NCBI GenBank assembly: GCA_030248215.1
Contig: JASANG010003696.1
Span: 124,001 to 188,000 of the forward strand
DNA length: 64,000 nucleotides
Source of the DNA: Enoplolaimus lenunculus
Lineage: Eukaryota > Nematoda > Enoplea > Enoplida > Thoracostomopsidae
Direction: 5' to 3'
Position 1 is the stretch's first letter. Each line of letters opens with the position of its first letter. Made by a program: the position numbers and the translations under genes. This document shows, one piece after another, positions 53,272-64,000 of the stretch. The notes under the pieces were generated by a model. It was not told the origin of the DNA. It saw only the letters and a program-made list of their open reading frames with translations, and searched no databases.

Positions 53272-54532
53272 TCCGCTGTCAGCCTGATTACCTGATTTGA
53301 ACCAGTAAACTACGACATTTTTAAAATTGGTATTTATGTAAGCTCAAAATAAATATGCAATTATAGAAACAACAAAAATAAATCACGCAAGCCAAATTAG
53401 ATTGGCTAAGCAAACGCTTTCGAAACATAACCCACAACAAATACACATTATGGCATGTAGATCGCATAGCAAGGATTTTCGTCTGGCAGGGGCCCACAAA
53501 TACTTTGAATATCCGGCGTGTTAATCGTACAGAAACGGTCACTAAACACAACAACGCATGAGAAAATAAATTTTGCTACATATGCCACTAAAGCAATTTC
53601 GGTTTAGAATAGAATAACACCAACAACTCGTGCGTGGGAATGAAATCCACAGGAGATAATAGTTTCAATTTATTCAAAAACGAAATGTTTCCAAAACCAT
53701 TGTGGTCATGGCCCAATGCCCACCCCTGGCTACGCTCCTGACAGAAACTAGGAAGGAATTTAATCGAAGATTGCTTTCTGAGCTAAAACATAGTTCACCC
53801 GGCAACTCGTCGACCGACAACTGATAATCCGAAGTCTGACGGACACAACTATTTGTCGCCAATCACTGTGCTTAAAGCTTGGGTATTGGCTTATTCCTTA
53901 GGATTTTGCATACGACTTGTCAGGAGACAAGTTGTATCGAGCGACGAATTGTCATAGATTCTAAAATATTCAGAAATGAGCCTAAACATTTGTCCGGGTC
54001 GATCAGAGAAAAGCCCCCGAAGGGAGCAAGTCCAGCCGCCAGGGTAAGAAGGTGCAAACCTCCGCACAATATGTAACTTTAAGGTTTAAAGCTAGGCTTA
54101 GAAGAAGGCTTAGGCCAATGTAATCCTTTTTAAACCTAAACCAAATCCTAAGCTTGCACGGAGAAATGTAGGATAGTCAGAATTTGACCACACTCAGAGG
54201 TAATTTCAACTGCAACACTTAATTGCAATTATTCAAAAATGCAAACTATTAATGTAGCGAGAGTATACGGCAGGACGATGACCATCCCAGTTTAGCATCC
54301 ATGATATGCACCCATGTTTGTATTCGCTTGCATGCCAACCAGGTCCAAGGGAACAGGCGGAGAAATTGACGGAATATATTCACTCGCGAAAGTACTCAAA
54401 AGACATGAAAAACACGTTTACCACGAGTTACAACAACCTAAACACTATAGGTCAAATATTATCTTTTATATAAAATATTACACCGTCCTGAGCTAAAATT
54501 GTGGCTCTGGTATTGATACAATGGTCCATGTA
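53272..54532. other. Spacer, nothing recognised
   Basis: Short open frames only, without splice-site patterns that would join them. A GCCCACCCCTGGCTACGCTCC scrap at 53720 belongs to the GTAGCCAGC family. Confidence 0.4.
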
Positions 54533-54692
54533 AAGATCAGGGGCGGAACGTTTTTTGCGTACACCGCAATAGAGTAAACTAAAACTTTAGACTATTGTTT
54601 TGCTTACGCTTATGCTTAGGTATTTTTACGCTTTAGGCTTGGGCTCAGGAATATGCTTACGCTGCTGTTACGGCCCTGTTATATCTATTCGC
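54533..54692. repeat. TTAGGC-bearing MITE
   Basis: GGTCCATGTAAAGATCAGGGG at the left and TGTTACGGCCCTGTTATAT at the right. The interior has GCTTACGCTTATGCTTAGG and TTTAGGCTTGGGCTCAGG. Confidence 0.65.
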
Positions 54693-56265
54693 CGGTTCAA
54701 CGATATCAATCAAAGGCAAAAACACAATAAAAAACCGCCTGTAAATAGGCCAACTTCGGTGTCTTCCATCTTTAGACACCAGAGAATAGCCAAAAACCGG
54801 CGATTTGACATCTTTGAATGCTCCCAAGTGACAAACCCGGCCGTGTTTAATGCTGTTTAAGTGATAAGCGCCAAATAATCTCAGATGCTTACGTTGAAAA
54901 TTTTTTAAAGCCAAATTAGCTAAAGTTGATATTTCACGCTGTTTAAGGGGGGCGGGTATTCGGTGACCATATTTTGCCGTGCATAATTTACGTATTAATT
55001 AAATTGTTTTCGATGAGTTCACTTATCAATATATGATTGTAGTTTAGCTTTATAGAGCCAAACAATAATTGTTAATGCAGTTTCGTTTGCACGCTGATCT
55101 GCATATATGTTCATGGATTAATAGCGCCTTTGCGTTATTACCGGCAAAATTTCAAAGCTAAACGTCAGTCCCCCTGCGTCTATGAGCCTGATCAGACATT
55201 GAACACAAGAACAATGAACCCTTTTGCTCAAACAACAGAGGCGGATCCAAAATTTTTTGATGGGAATAGGCGGACAGGCGAATCTTATGAAACGCAAAAA
55301 ATTGTGAGGTAGGAACCTAATGATATTATCACAAAAAATTTTCTGAGTGCAAAAAAACTATAAGGTAAAGGACGTTACCATTTCATCACAAAAAAATTCT
55401 GACAGAAAATTGTGTGTCTACGAAAAATTTTCTGAGGGGAAAAATTGTAAGATAGAAGAGACCTTACCTAACACAAAAAAATTTATAACAGTGGGTGGGG
55501 CGTACGCCCCCCGCCCCCCGCAATCCGCTAGTGTACATGCGTTAGAACAACCTGGTGTATTCTAAAATAAATTTCTCGCTCAAATATGCTTGCTCGCAAA
55601 AAATACATTACCGTTTTATGTAATGTCCACTTGAAATCATATCTTGGCTAATTTTTTTAAACAAATTACAAAAGCGGTCGCCAAGCTAAAACATAACTTT
55701 CCTTTAAACCTATATTTGTATCATTTGTTTAACTTTTTTTCGGCTACCACCCAATGCTAAAGATAGCATCATAGGATAATGTCTGGTAGCCTGAGCGTGC
55801 CAATCGCGGGTACCAGGGTAAACGACTGTTGACCCTACGTGTGAATTATTTAAGAGTTTTAAAATATTTAAATGTAAGATTGCAAATAAAATTTTCAACC
55901 GCCAAATTTATAAAAAAAATCATAGTTCCACCCTTAAAATTATACTGTTTCCCCGGCTCAACTGTTGTTCAGGCTACGAGCCGACCCTGCATTGGGTCAA
56001 TCGTGTCTGTACAACATCGGGTTTCAAATAATAAATCACTCCAATATAAATTTATATACCAGGAACCTATGAAAACGGAATACAGGGATGCATATATTTG
56101 TCCAAAATTGCTGGAGAGACAAGAAAACGGCACTTTTTGCAGGCATAGAATAACTGGCTGGATTATCAAGTGAAATAAGCATGCTTGATCACATGGCACA
56201 AACATTACATGATATGCCCTCGTGAAATGAAATTCTGGCTATAACCCTGTTGATATAAACATATC
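54693..56265. other. Spacer, nothing recognised
   Basis: The longest frame, 55829-56173 (plus), encodes 114 residues of unique sequence with no recognisable motif and no supporting exon structure. I leave it out as a gene. G-rich CGTACGCCCCCCGCC near 55505 is isolated. Confidence 0.35.
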
Positions 56266-56339
<74 letters not shown>

Positions 56340-56355
56340 TATATATATATATATC
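56266..56355. repeat. (TA)n microsatellite
   Basis: About 70 bp of TA, then ATCAG and a second short TA run. The whole is flanked by CATATCAGATA and TATATCAGG. Confidence 0.95.
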
Positions 56356-58004
56356 AGGAAAATAAACGACGCTAAGGTAACCAGAAAACAAGACAATCAC
56401 ACTTCACTCGGGGTACAAAATCAACATTTCTACGTCACCGCAGTCGTTTTTTAAAATGGTTTCTTTAAATCATTTTCAAATTTTTCTGCTTGCATTTGAT
56501 GGCAGAAAAATTGTTGCGATTAGTATCCAAGGCACATAATACATGCGGACGCGTAGCTCATCGCGAGGTTTTAAGGAATCTGGAGCGTCCTATTCATAAA
56601 AACCAACATTAACATTGGGGTGGAGCGTGTGCTCATTATATTTAAACACAGACTGGAGAGTCCACTTGTAGGATTTTCAAATGGATGGTGTCCAGGCAAC
56701 TTGGAGTTGCATATGGGACACATTGAATTTTGAACAATTCGCAAGGAAAGCGAGAATATAGCTTGATATAATTTTAAAAGTAATGTGTGTCGATTTTACA
56801 AAGTGTTATAACTGTACTGTAATGTTAAACCAGTGCTAATTAGAAATCATGGCTGCGTACCTGGTTTACGCAAGCTAAATGCCAATAACGGCTTCCCCTG
56901 ATCATTCCACGCCCAAATTTGAATATTTGAAAAATTCCATTTTTTAAGGTCCCAAGATCCCCGTCCCCGCTCGCGACCCAAAAAATTGTTTTGTCAAAAA
57001 GTTTAACAAATTATATACTATTCGATGCAGCCTGAGGAGCTGAGTGTAATGGTGTTAATAATTTGTTAATTGTTTTTGCATTCAAACGATTGGTTAACGA
57101 ATTATGGTCGAATAACTGAAATTTGGGAGTGGAAGGATCAGGGGATGTCGTGAGAAGCTGAAAAATGCAAAAATTTTCAAAATCGAATCATTTTTGGCAA
57201 TCGCGGGCTGGGAGTGATAACGGAAAAGACCCATATTTTGCTACAGAGTATTATACGAATCTGCATACAGACCCCCTGGAAACAAGGATGGGCGGGCTAA
57301 GCCAAAAACGCAACGTGCGCAGCATACATTCTTTTTTATAGACAAAATGTACCCAGGTGCACACTCTGTTTAAGTCGCCGACTTAAAAGTAATATTTCAG
57401 AAACCCAGCCAATATGTCATAAATGCAATTTTCTTAATTAAACATTGCATGCACTTGGTATACCTTAACGAGGAAGTCGTTCCGTAGCCAGCTCACCTTG
57501 CTAGGGGGGGTGGGCTAAAAATTTTTTACGAGGGGCATTCAAGGCTGTTTAATGAGTTGCAAGCAAGGTTGAAAATTTTGTAGGGGGTAGGGCGGAGCCG
57601 CTCCGTGGCTTCGAATTAAGTTAGCAACAGAGCACTGGTGTTTTGCATAAAATACAACATTACAGAAACAGAAACCGTTCCAGTTCAACAAAATTAATTT
57701 AAATTTTAAAAACATAACAACAGTGTTCAAGTTGTTTATCATAAATCATATCGGCAACAACCACTGTCTTGAAACCCGAAATGATTGTTCTGATCAAACC
57801 TGGTGTACAATATTAACATCGGTTTTGTATTTAAAATGTGTATTCTCAAATGATAACACTTATCACCAGTTACTAAGCGGCGCTGATACGCTAATGCGAT
57901 CGCAGACTTGTATAATTTTTGATAATCACAAAAACACTGACGAGGGGAGTCAAAGGTCACGGCGTACCCCTATCCAAAACGTTTTTGATAGGTAGAAAAT
58001 ATTG
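56356..58004. other. Repeat-rich spacer
   Basis: 56870-57190 is an AATCACTGGCAGCG-family relative (TTTTTAAGGTCCCAAGATC is shared with 52585-52605). 57235-57370 is a GTGCAACTGGG relative. 57371-57412 is the right end of a GGCTGGGTTTC MITE (TTTCAGAAACCCAGCC). 57483-57607 is a GTAGCCAGCTCACC MITE. No gene seen. Confidence 0.5.
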
Positions 58005-58378
58005 ACTGGGTTTGTGAAATCTTACTTAGTATATACTTAATTAAAGTTATAATTATATTAATTACTTAAGTCGCCGATTTAAGTAAGTACTTAAATCTTC
58101 GAGCAAAAACAAACACGACAAATATTAGCCATGGTCATACCAAGAAAGTAATAATTTTGTTTTATATTAAGCAGGCATCATGAGTCTACAATTTCAACTT
58201 GACCAAACTTTAGTATGCCAGAACGGTTAATCTGTAATCTATTAAATTTTGTTAGCGACTTAAGTATTTATTTAACTTTTAAGTACGCCTTTAAAACGAC
58301 ACAATGGTTAAGTAATTACTTAGTACGTATATACTCAAATATACGGAGGCGAGCTTAAGTAGGGTTTCAGAAACCCAC
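58005..58378. repeat. GGCTGGGTTTC MITE, third copy
   Basis: GACTGGGTTTGTGAAATC at the left and GGTTTCAGAAACCCACC at the right. ACTTAAGT-type words lie inside. The interior is inverted relative to 51386-51752. Confidence 0.75.
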
Positions 58379-58892
58379 CTAAAAATATGAATTCCGTGTA
58401 TTTGGTACAATTACCAACTAAGTCCACCGGTCTCCGTGTCTCCGAACGGGCAGACCCCTGTTGAACCAAAGAAACCCTGCTTGCAGGGCTGTTTGGCAAA
58501 TACCTAAACGAATCTTTTGTTGTGATCTCAGCGTACCGATTGCAGTACCAAAATATTAATAGATCAGCCCAAAAATTTCAAGTGGGGGTCCATGCGAGAA
58601 TTCTGTTTAGTTTGGAGCAAAACTTCTCTAGGGTCACCTCGGACCCTTGGCATGCCTTGGTTGTTGGACTGAACCCGTTTAGTACCATTTTTCTGATCGA
58701 CAGGTATATATTTCTAATTCGTTTTGTCCAAAAGGGGCATAAAAACTGGCACACAATTAATATTTAACATGGCTCAAGGGTGTATACCAAGCCAGTTCAA
58801 ACACATCTCTCCCTTCGGTTGTTAAACAACCCCACAAAAAGTTACTTTAACAGGCTTAGAATAACTTTCTAATTTTAGAGGTTAAAAATTTC

Positions 58893-59276
58893 GACCCATG
58901 TTACTTTAAGGGGCGTTCTGGTTTCTGGTGAGTGTATAAAAGAGTAGGTTTAGATTTTAGATTACATTTTTCTGCTTAGGCTTAGGCTTAGGCTCAGGAA
59001 CATATTTTTGCAACGCTTAGGCTTAGGCTTAAGAAAACGCTTAATCTACTGTTACGCCCCTAAAAGTAACATTGACCAAAATTTCAATATCTATCCAGGC
59101 GCGCTGACTAAAGGTTTGTAGCCAGCTCACCTTGCTAAAGGGTGCTAAAAAATTTCAAGGAGCGGCATACAAGTGTTTTCGTTGACTTACAAGCAAGGTT
59201 GAAAACTTTCTTGGGGGTCAAAATTTTTCCAGGTGGGGGGAGCGAGTCCCCCCCTGGCGCCCCAATGACTACGGAC
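58893..59276. repeat. TTAGGC MITE followed by a GTAGCCAGC MITE
   Basis: 58893-59077 runs from CCCATGTTACTTTAAGGGGC to CCTAAAAGTAACATTGACC, with GGCTTAGGCTTAGGCTCAGG inside. 59118-59276 runs from GTAGCCAGCTCACCTTGC to CCCAATGACTACGGAC. Confidence 0.7.
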
Positions 59277-59613
59277 TCACTAGGAAACACAGGCTACACC
59301 AAAAACTATACGTTTGTGTTTAGTTTTTCACGTAAGGGAATCACAATTAAATTTAGGCCAGAAAATCTAATCTAATTCAACGTCGATAATTTTAGTTGAT
59401 TGTTGGTGTCTGGAACCGAATCCCCCCTAAATTGAATTTAATGTTTTTATATATGAGCCAAAATAAGTCTTTTGGAATTTGTTTAGCATCGTAAAATGTG
59501 AAAACTCATAGGCAATTAGAATATGGGATCAACGAAGCACAGCCACAAATAATATTTACTATTCGCTGACATCAGTGAAGTGGTTTTAGCTTCGAAATCC
59601 CTGAATGTCGCTC

Positions 59614-60880
59614 GGACCCGTAGCCAAGGGGGGCAGGGAGGGGCTCAACCCTCCGGAAAAATTTTGTCCCCCCCTAGAAAGTTTTCCATCTTGCTTGTAA
59701 CTCATTGAAAACCCTTGAATGCCCCTCCGGAAAAATGTTTAGTTCCCCCTAGCAAGGTCAGCTGGCTACAGGCCTGATGTCGATCTCGGCCCCCGCACGA
59801 ACATATTGGGCCCAAAGGGTCTATTCCGTTGTTTTCTCAGTCGGTGTTTTGCCCAAAAATTGTCGGATTTTAATTTTTTGCATATTAATAATATTAGCTT
59901 GTCATTTCACATCCAAATTTCAATTTTTGCAAAATTAGGCCCGAATTCCCCAGAGACTGCAGAAAATTTCGTCTCAGAAGCGTTAATTTACAAACCGTTG
60001 GACCACCTTTACCGAGCTAAGTGTAACAGGGTTAATCTTTTTGATGTCGGACAGTCAGGTCTTGAGCTACGACGAAACAACTGATTCAGCACCGTTCTCG
60101 TTGTACCAGGCCATTCGCAGATTATCAAACCAGTTATTTGACCATATCCCATGAACTGGTCGAATAGCTGTATTAAAATACACATCACTCTGCTCAACTC
60201 AGCAATCTGCGTCGAATGATATGAGCTTTTAAATATGGAAAATTTTTTAAAATGTCACCATTTTTCGTCAAACGGCGACTGGAGGAGATAACTGAAACGC
60301 TACGGTTTGTTGAAAGGGCCTGAATTAAGCACAAGTTTTTTTGGCAATAATATTTACTAGTCAACATGGTTGCAAATTTGTAACCCTGAAATATTTCTCT
60401 TTCAACTTCTTCACAATCTGTTCTTATTTGCATATATATGCTGTTTCTTGTTTATATATGAAACAATCATTACAACAGCTGTCACGTTGCTCAAAATACG
60501 TACGTGGGACATTCCAGCTTTAATAAGGTAGATAACATTCTTTTCAATTGCGCAAACAACACCTCGAAATAAGCAAACATATTATTAATATTAACAATGT
60601 ATTTATAAACATCAAAAAAACTTTGATTATATATTTCGGCATGAAACTGATATTCCGCGTAATAGACAGCAAGTCCGCGAATATCGTTTCCATCTAATGA
60701 AATTATTTGCGAAGAAAAAACTTTGACAGAATAGTTTTTCACTTAATTAAGGGAAAAAGCGGCAAACCAGTAATCAAATACATAGCTAATAAACATTCGT
60801 TACAAGCGAAACTCTTCTATCATTTAATGTGCTGCTACATCTAGTTAGCAATTTTCCAAGGTTGGTTTCAATTTGAATTC
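59614..60880. repeat. GTAGCCAGC MITE and AATCACTGG-type relic, then spacer
   Basis: 59614-59776 runs from CCCGTAGCCAAGGGGGGC to AGGTCAGCTGGCTACAGGCC. 59800-60300 resembles the AATCACTGGCAGCG repeat (CATTTTTCGTCAAACGGCG arm). 60301-60880 is AT-rich with nothing recognised. Confidence 0.5.
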
Positions 60881-61319
60881 AGGCCCACCGCCAGATGAGC
60901 AGAGGGCTAGGGGGGTACTCAGCGGCCTCTGGAAGAATTTCCCCCCTACCCGAAAAGTTTTCCTGATAAGTCATCGAAATCACCTGAATCGCCCCTCAGA
61001 CAAAAATGTCTAACTCAACGAGCAAAATCCGATGAATACGGGCATGTTTGAGTCACTTTCAAACACGATCACGTTCAAATGCCCAGGTTGAGTAAAGCAT
61101 GGACCTATGGATGGTCAAAAATAGGGGAAATTTTCGGAATAGGATGTGCTCGCAACATTCGTACTGAACGAAACGTTTCGATAATCGAGCGACATACAAG
61201 CGAGAAGCCAAACGCAGTTTTATAGTGACACAAAAGTACAAATTATCATAAAGCGTGGGAACACGGCATTTTTAAACTAAAAATTTTTTTCGTGGTCGCC
61301 CAGGCCATACGTTCGTACG

Positions 61320-61575
61320 CGATTCATGCAGTTAAGGTTCCGCTATACTCACTGTGCGACGCCGAACGACGCCGGGCGGCATGGCGAAATTTTTTTGTTA
61401 AAAAACGCCGCATGCCGCCGCTCGCCACCGCTGGCCACCAAAGACATTTTGCGCATATTTTTGTTATCAACGCATAGCGGAATGAAACGGCGCGCGGCAA
61501 CGTACGGCGTCGCGTGGCGTCGTGTGGCGACGCGCGGGGCCGTCCAACAGAGTAACGCATAACTCGACCCTTAAT
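61320..61575. repeat. G+C-rich MITE with CGACGCC repeats
   Basis: AGTTAAGGTTCCGCTATACTC at the left, and ATAACTCGACCCTTAATG at the right, form imperfect inverted ends starting at TTAAGG. The core repeats GGCGTCG and CGACGC words (GGCGTCGCGTGGCGTCGTGT), unlike the AT-rich flanks. Frames stay open on both strands because of composition. Confidence 0.55.
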
Positions 61576-61686
61576 GTACTGGCTAAATTCGACAATCAAA
61601 ACATTTGCAAAAAAAAGACTAAACTAATTAATAAAACTATCTTTTTGAAACGCACAATGCTAAAACAATAAAATTACAATAGTATA

Positions 61687-61910
61687 TACACTGTAAAAAA
61701 TAGGTAGTCAAATTGACTCTCTGGGAAATAGGCTTTTTCTGACTACACAAACTGAGTCAAATTCGACTCCGCCAGAGTCAAATTCGACTCACTGAGCGAT
61801 TCAGTGAATCGAATTTGACCCCTGGTGGAGTCGAATTTTGACTCGTTTGTGTAGTGAGGAAAAGCCTATTTCCCACAGAGTCAATTTGACTCCCTATTTT
61901 TTGCAGCGTA
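61687..61910. repeat. GAGTCAAATTTGACTC MITE, copy 6
   Basis: ACACTGTAAAAAATAGGTAG at the left and CCCTATTTTTTGCAGCGTA at the right. GACTCCGCCAGAGTCAAATT lies inside. Confidence 0.8.
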
Positions 61911-62403
61911 TCGTGCATCATCTATTTGTTCAGAATAGATCTCGCACAAACGTCTTTAGTCATGCCTTAGGCTTAAAAAAAGCCCCTTTTGAACCCGCCG
62001 CTTCAAATTATTTTACAGTATATAACTCGGAAACGTACAAAACAGTCGCACAAAACATCACCATCATTCAACTTTGTTGTCTTTCCTAAAGTTGAAGCTT
62101 GTATTATTCGCAAAAAAAATAATATTTGTAACATTTTAAAAAAATTTCTTACATTTAAGAAATATATGGTTTACTTTAAAAAGTATTTCTGTATTAACAG
62201 ATGCAAAAAATTTTCGAAAAAATTTTGAAATGAAGTCTGAAAATCGTAGCACTAAAGAAAGAAATAAGCGTTTATTCGGCTATTTTTAGAAAAATTGTCT
62301 TAAAATTAGAAATATTTTTCAGTTTAGTCGCTGAATTTATACGTTTCTGAATTATACTTCAGGAATACTTTTCTGTGTGTAGTTCTGTCACATTCTGGAG
62401 TTA
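61911..62403. other. Very AT-rich spacer
   Basis: Long A and T runs with scattered short frames. Nothing recognised. Confidence 0.4.
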
Positions 62404-62587
62404 GCCCATGTTACTTTAAGGGTCGTCCAGGTTTCTGGTGGGTCTATAAAAAGTAGGTTTACATTCTAGATTACATTTTTTCCTTAGGCTTAGGCTTGCT
62501 GCTTAGGAACACATTTTACGCAGCGCTTAGCCTAAGGTTACGAATACGCCTAATCTAATGTTACGACCCCAAAAATTAACATTGGCC
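62404..62587. repeat. TTAGGC-bearing MITE, 'GTTACTTT' subfamily
   Basis: CCCATGTTACTTTAAGGGTC at the left and CCCCAAAAATTAACATTGGC at the right. CTTAGGCTTAGGCTTGCTGC lies inside. Confidence 0.75.
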
Positions 62588-63586
62588 CTGGGGTTTAACA
62601 GGGGTGTTCAGCTATGCAACAGTACTAAACCTGATATATTATGCAGTAAACACGCACTAAAGTTTGCCTAATACACATTAATCAACTTAGTCAAAATAGT
62701 AAACCTAAATCGCCGTTTGTTCAAGAAGCGAAGGCTATTCGGCCACGCATATAAATGGTGGTACGGTGTTTTTAAAAGCCAAAACCTTTTTAAATATTTA
62801 CAACCTTAGCTACTACTTCTGGTTTCAGTGGCGGATCCAGAAACTTCTGCTGGCCGAGACCTCACTCGATATATAATAGCGGAAAAGCTAACGAGCGAAG
62901 CGAGCTAGAAACCATACACAATCTTAGTAGCGAAAAATTTCGATCAGTTTTGGTAGAAGATACAACTGAACGGTACCCACCGCCCACCTGAATCCACACC
63001 ACAAACTTGGTTTAGGTTACACTGTATAAGTTTGAAGGTTTTGCCAGAAAATCATGCTAAGACGACGTATACAAATTGTCACCCGGTGATCAGAAGTGTC
63101 ATAAGGTAGTGTTTTACGCTTGGCCAAATTAAAAATTTACACACGTCAATTTTTACTCAAAATTATTGCAATTGTTTGTGTTTTCGTTTGACATAAACAG
63201 ATGAAATTGGTTCATATTTTGATGCCAAATTTTTCCCAGTCTCTGTCGACGACAAATCTTTCCTCTCTGTATATGACAAAAAGGTTTTGCCCCGCGCTGG
63301 GTGTCACATTTTTATGAATGTTGTGAATTTCGAAACATTGTCAGTCGTTTGGGATTGCAATTTTATAAATTAATCCCCACCGCATTTTTGGTCACAAATT
63401 TCTGGATCTGCTTGTTGCATGTGAAAATTCATACATCATCTTCTTCTTGGTACCGTTTCCGCTAGGAAAAATGCAATCTAATTTCCATGTCTGGTCTAAA
63501 GTTTCTTTCAAGAATACAACAATAATATATTAAAACAGTATGTACAATTTGATCACATGGCTTGCTGCAACCTCAGTTATAAAAGC
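62588..63586. other. Spacer, nothing recognised
   Basis: AAGCTAACGAGCGAAGCGAG near 62882 is one of several GAGCGAAGCGAG words in the window. No exon seen. Confidence 0.4.
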
Positions 63587-64000
63587 ATGGTCAATGTATA
63601 GAACTGTGTCGTAACAATGGTATGCGCATATTCGTAAGCTAAAGCCTAAGCCTAAGCGTAAGAATGAAGTTATGCGTAAACCTAAGCCTAAACGTAAGAA
63701 TGAGGTTATGCCTAAGCCTACGCCTAAGCGTAAGAATGAGGTTATGCCTAAACCTAAGCCTAAGCATAAGAATGAGGTTATGCCTAAGCCTAAGCCTAAG
63801 CGTAAGAATGAGGTTATGCCTAAGCCTAAGGCTAAGCGTAAGAACGAGGTCATACCTAAGCCTAAGCGTAAGAATGAGGTTATGCCTAAGCCTAAGCCTA
63901 AGCGTAAGAATGAGGTTATGCCTAAGCCTAAGCCTAAGCGTAACAAAGAGGTTATACCTAAACCTAAGCCTAAGCTTGTAAGAATTAGGTTATGCCCAAG
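63587..64000. repeat. 36-bp satellite built on TTAGGC, grown inside a TTAGGC MITE
   Basis: The left flank (GGTCAATGTATAGAACTGTG, then GCGCATATTCGTAAG) is the usual end of the TTAGGC MITEs. About ten units of GCCTAAGCCTAAGCGTAAGA plus ATGAGGTTATGCCTAA follow and run off the right edge. One unit is 30 bp long, short by a hexamer. The array keeps frames open on both strands (12-residue peptide repeats), so the two long frames here are artefacts. Other TTAGGC elements in the window: 9154-9334, 12935-13094, 15973-16163, 18243-18426, 20388-20782, 22889-23036, 25373-25569, 26154-26344, 31507-31640, 32421-32601, 33217-33411, 33543-33749, 37204-37400, 47221-47390, 54533-54692, 58893-59077 and 62404-62587. 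Confidence 0.85.

Noticed and set aside
55829-56173. 114-codon plus-strand frame with a start codon
   Set aside because: No recognised domain, no neighbouring exon-like frames, and an overlapping frame of similar quality on the other strand.
61324-61599. Overlapping Arg/Ala-rich frames on both strands
   Set aside because: Produced by the CGACGCC composition of the MITE there.
63530-63981. 138-codon and 105-codon frames on opposite strands at the right edge
   Set aside because: Both are read-outs of the 36-bp satellite, whose unit is a multiple of three without stops.
63640-64000. Chromosome end, because of TTAGGC repeats
   Set aside because: Units are 36 bp, impure, and begin inside a MITE. 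Similar tracts occur throughout the window inside elements.
1-64000. CRISPR arrays, bacterial operons, LTR retroelements, Polintons or other viral fossils
   Set aside because: None seen. Tandem repeats lack spacer/repeat alternation, no gag, pol or capsid-like frame was recognised, and all secure genes have spliceosomal introns.

Overview
The window is nuclear DNA of an animal. Its genes are split by spliceosomal introns, have no operons, and sit in AT-rich sequence packed with short non-autonomous DNA transposons (MITEs). Five protein-coding genes can be read by joining open exons across splice sites that keep frame. From left to right they are the 5' end of NOP56 (minus), a complete RCL1 (plus), a complete SWEET sugar transporter (minus), an aldo-keto reductase (plus, last exon uncertain) and a large metabotropic-glutamate-receptor-like class C GPCR (minus). 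The gene set, the short polypyrimidine tracts at acceptors and the acceptor-like motifs just before some start codons would fit a tunicate or another fast-evolving invertebrate. The species cannot be fixed from this sequence.

Layout. 1-981: NOP56 exons 1-2. 982-3698: a head-to-head spacer with two copies of a tRNA-derived SINE. 3699-5436: RCL1 in three exons. 5437-8487: a convergent spacer of fold-back repeats. 8488-14974: SLC50A1/SWEET in six exons, with three nested MITEs in one intron. 14975-22781: a divergent spacer of MITEs. 22782 to about 33046: the aldo-keto reductase, with nine secure exons. 33047-34939: a convergent spacer. 34940-46346: the class C GPCR in ten exons, 1416 residues. 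46347-64000: about 17.6 kb with no gene I can recognise, made of MITE relics, tandem repeats and one probable LINE fragment. The window ends inside a 36-bp satellite.

Roles. NOP56 (box C/D snoRNP core) and RCL1 (18S pre-rRNA processing) both act in the nucleolus and are neighbours transcribed away from each other. The other three genes (sugar transport, carbonyl reduction, amino-acid sensing) show no obvious shared pathway.

Main points of interest. (1) The GPCR keeps the residues that hold the alpha-amino acid group of a ligand but has lost those that hold the glutamate side chain, as in the insect mXR receptors. It also carries an insertion of nearly 190 residues in its cysteine-rich domain. 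(2) A large MITE superfamily carries tracts of the hexamer TTAGGC, the nematode telomere unit, and one copy has apparently grown into the 36-bp satellite at the right edge. (3) Two introns use GC-AG splice sites, and MITEs of one family lie 13 and 21 bp from the donors of the first two GPCR introns. (4) A MITE appears to supply the last codons and the stop of the GPCR. No LTR retroelement, Polinton or viral fossil was recognised.
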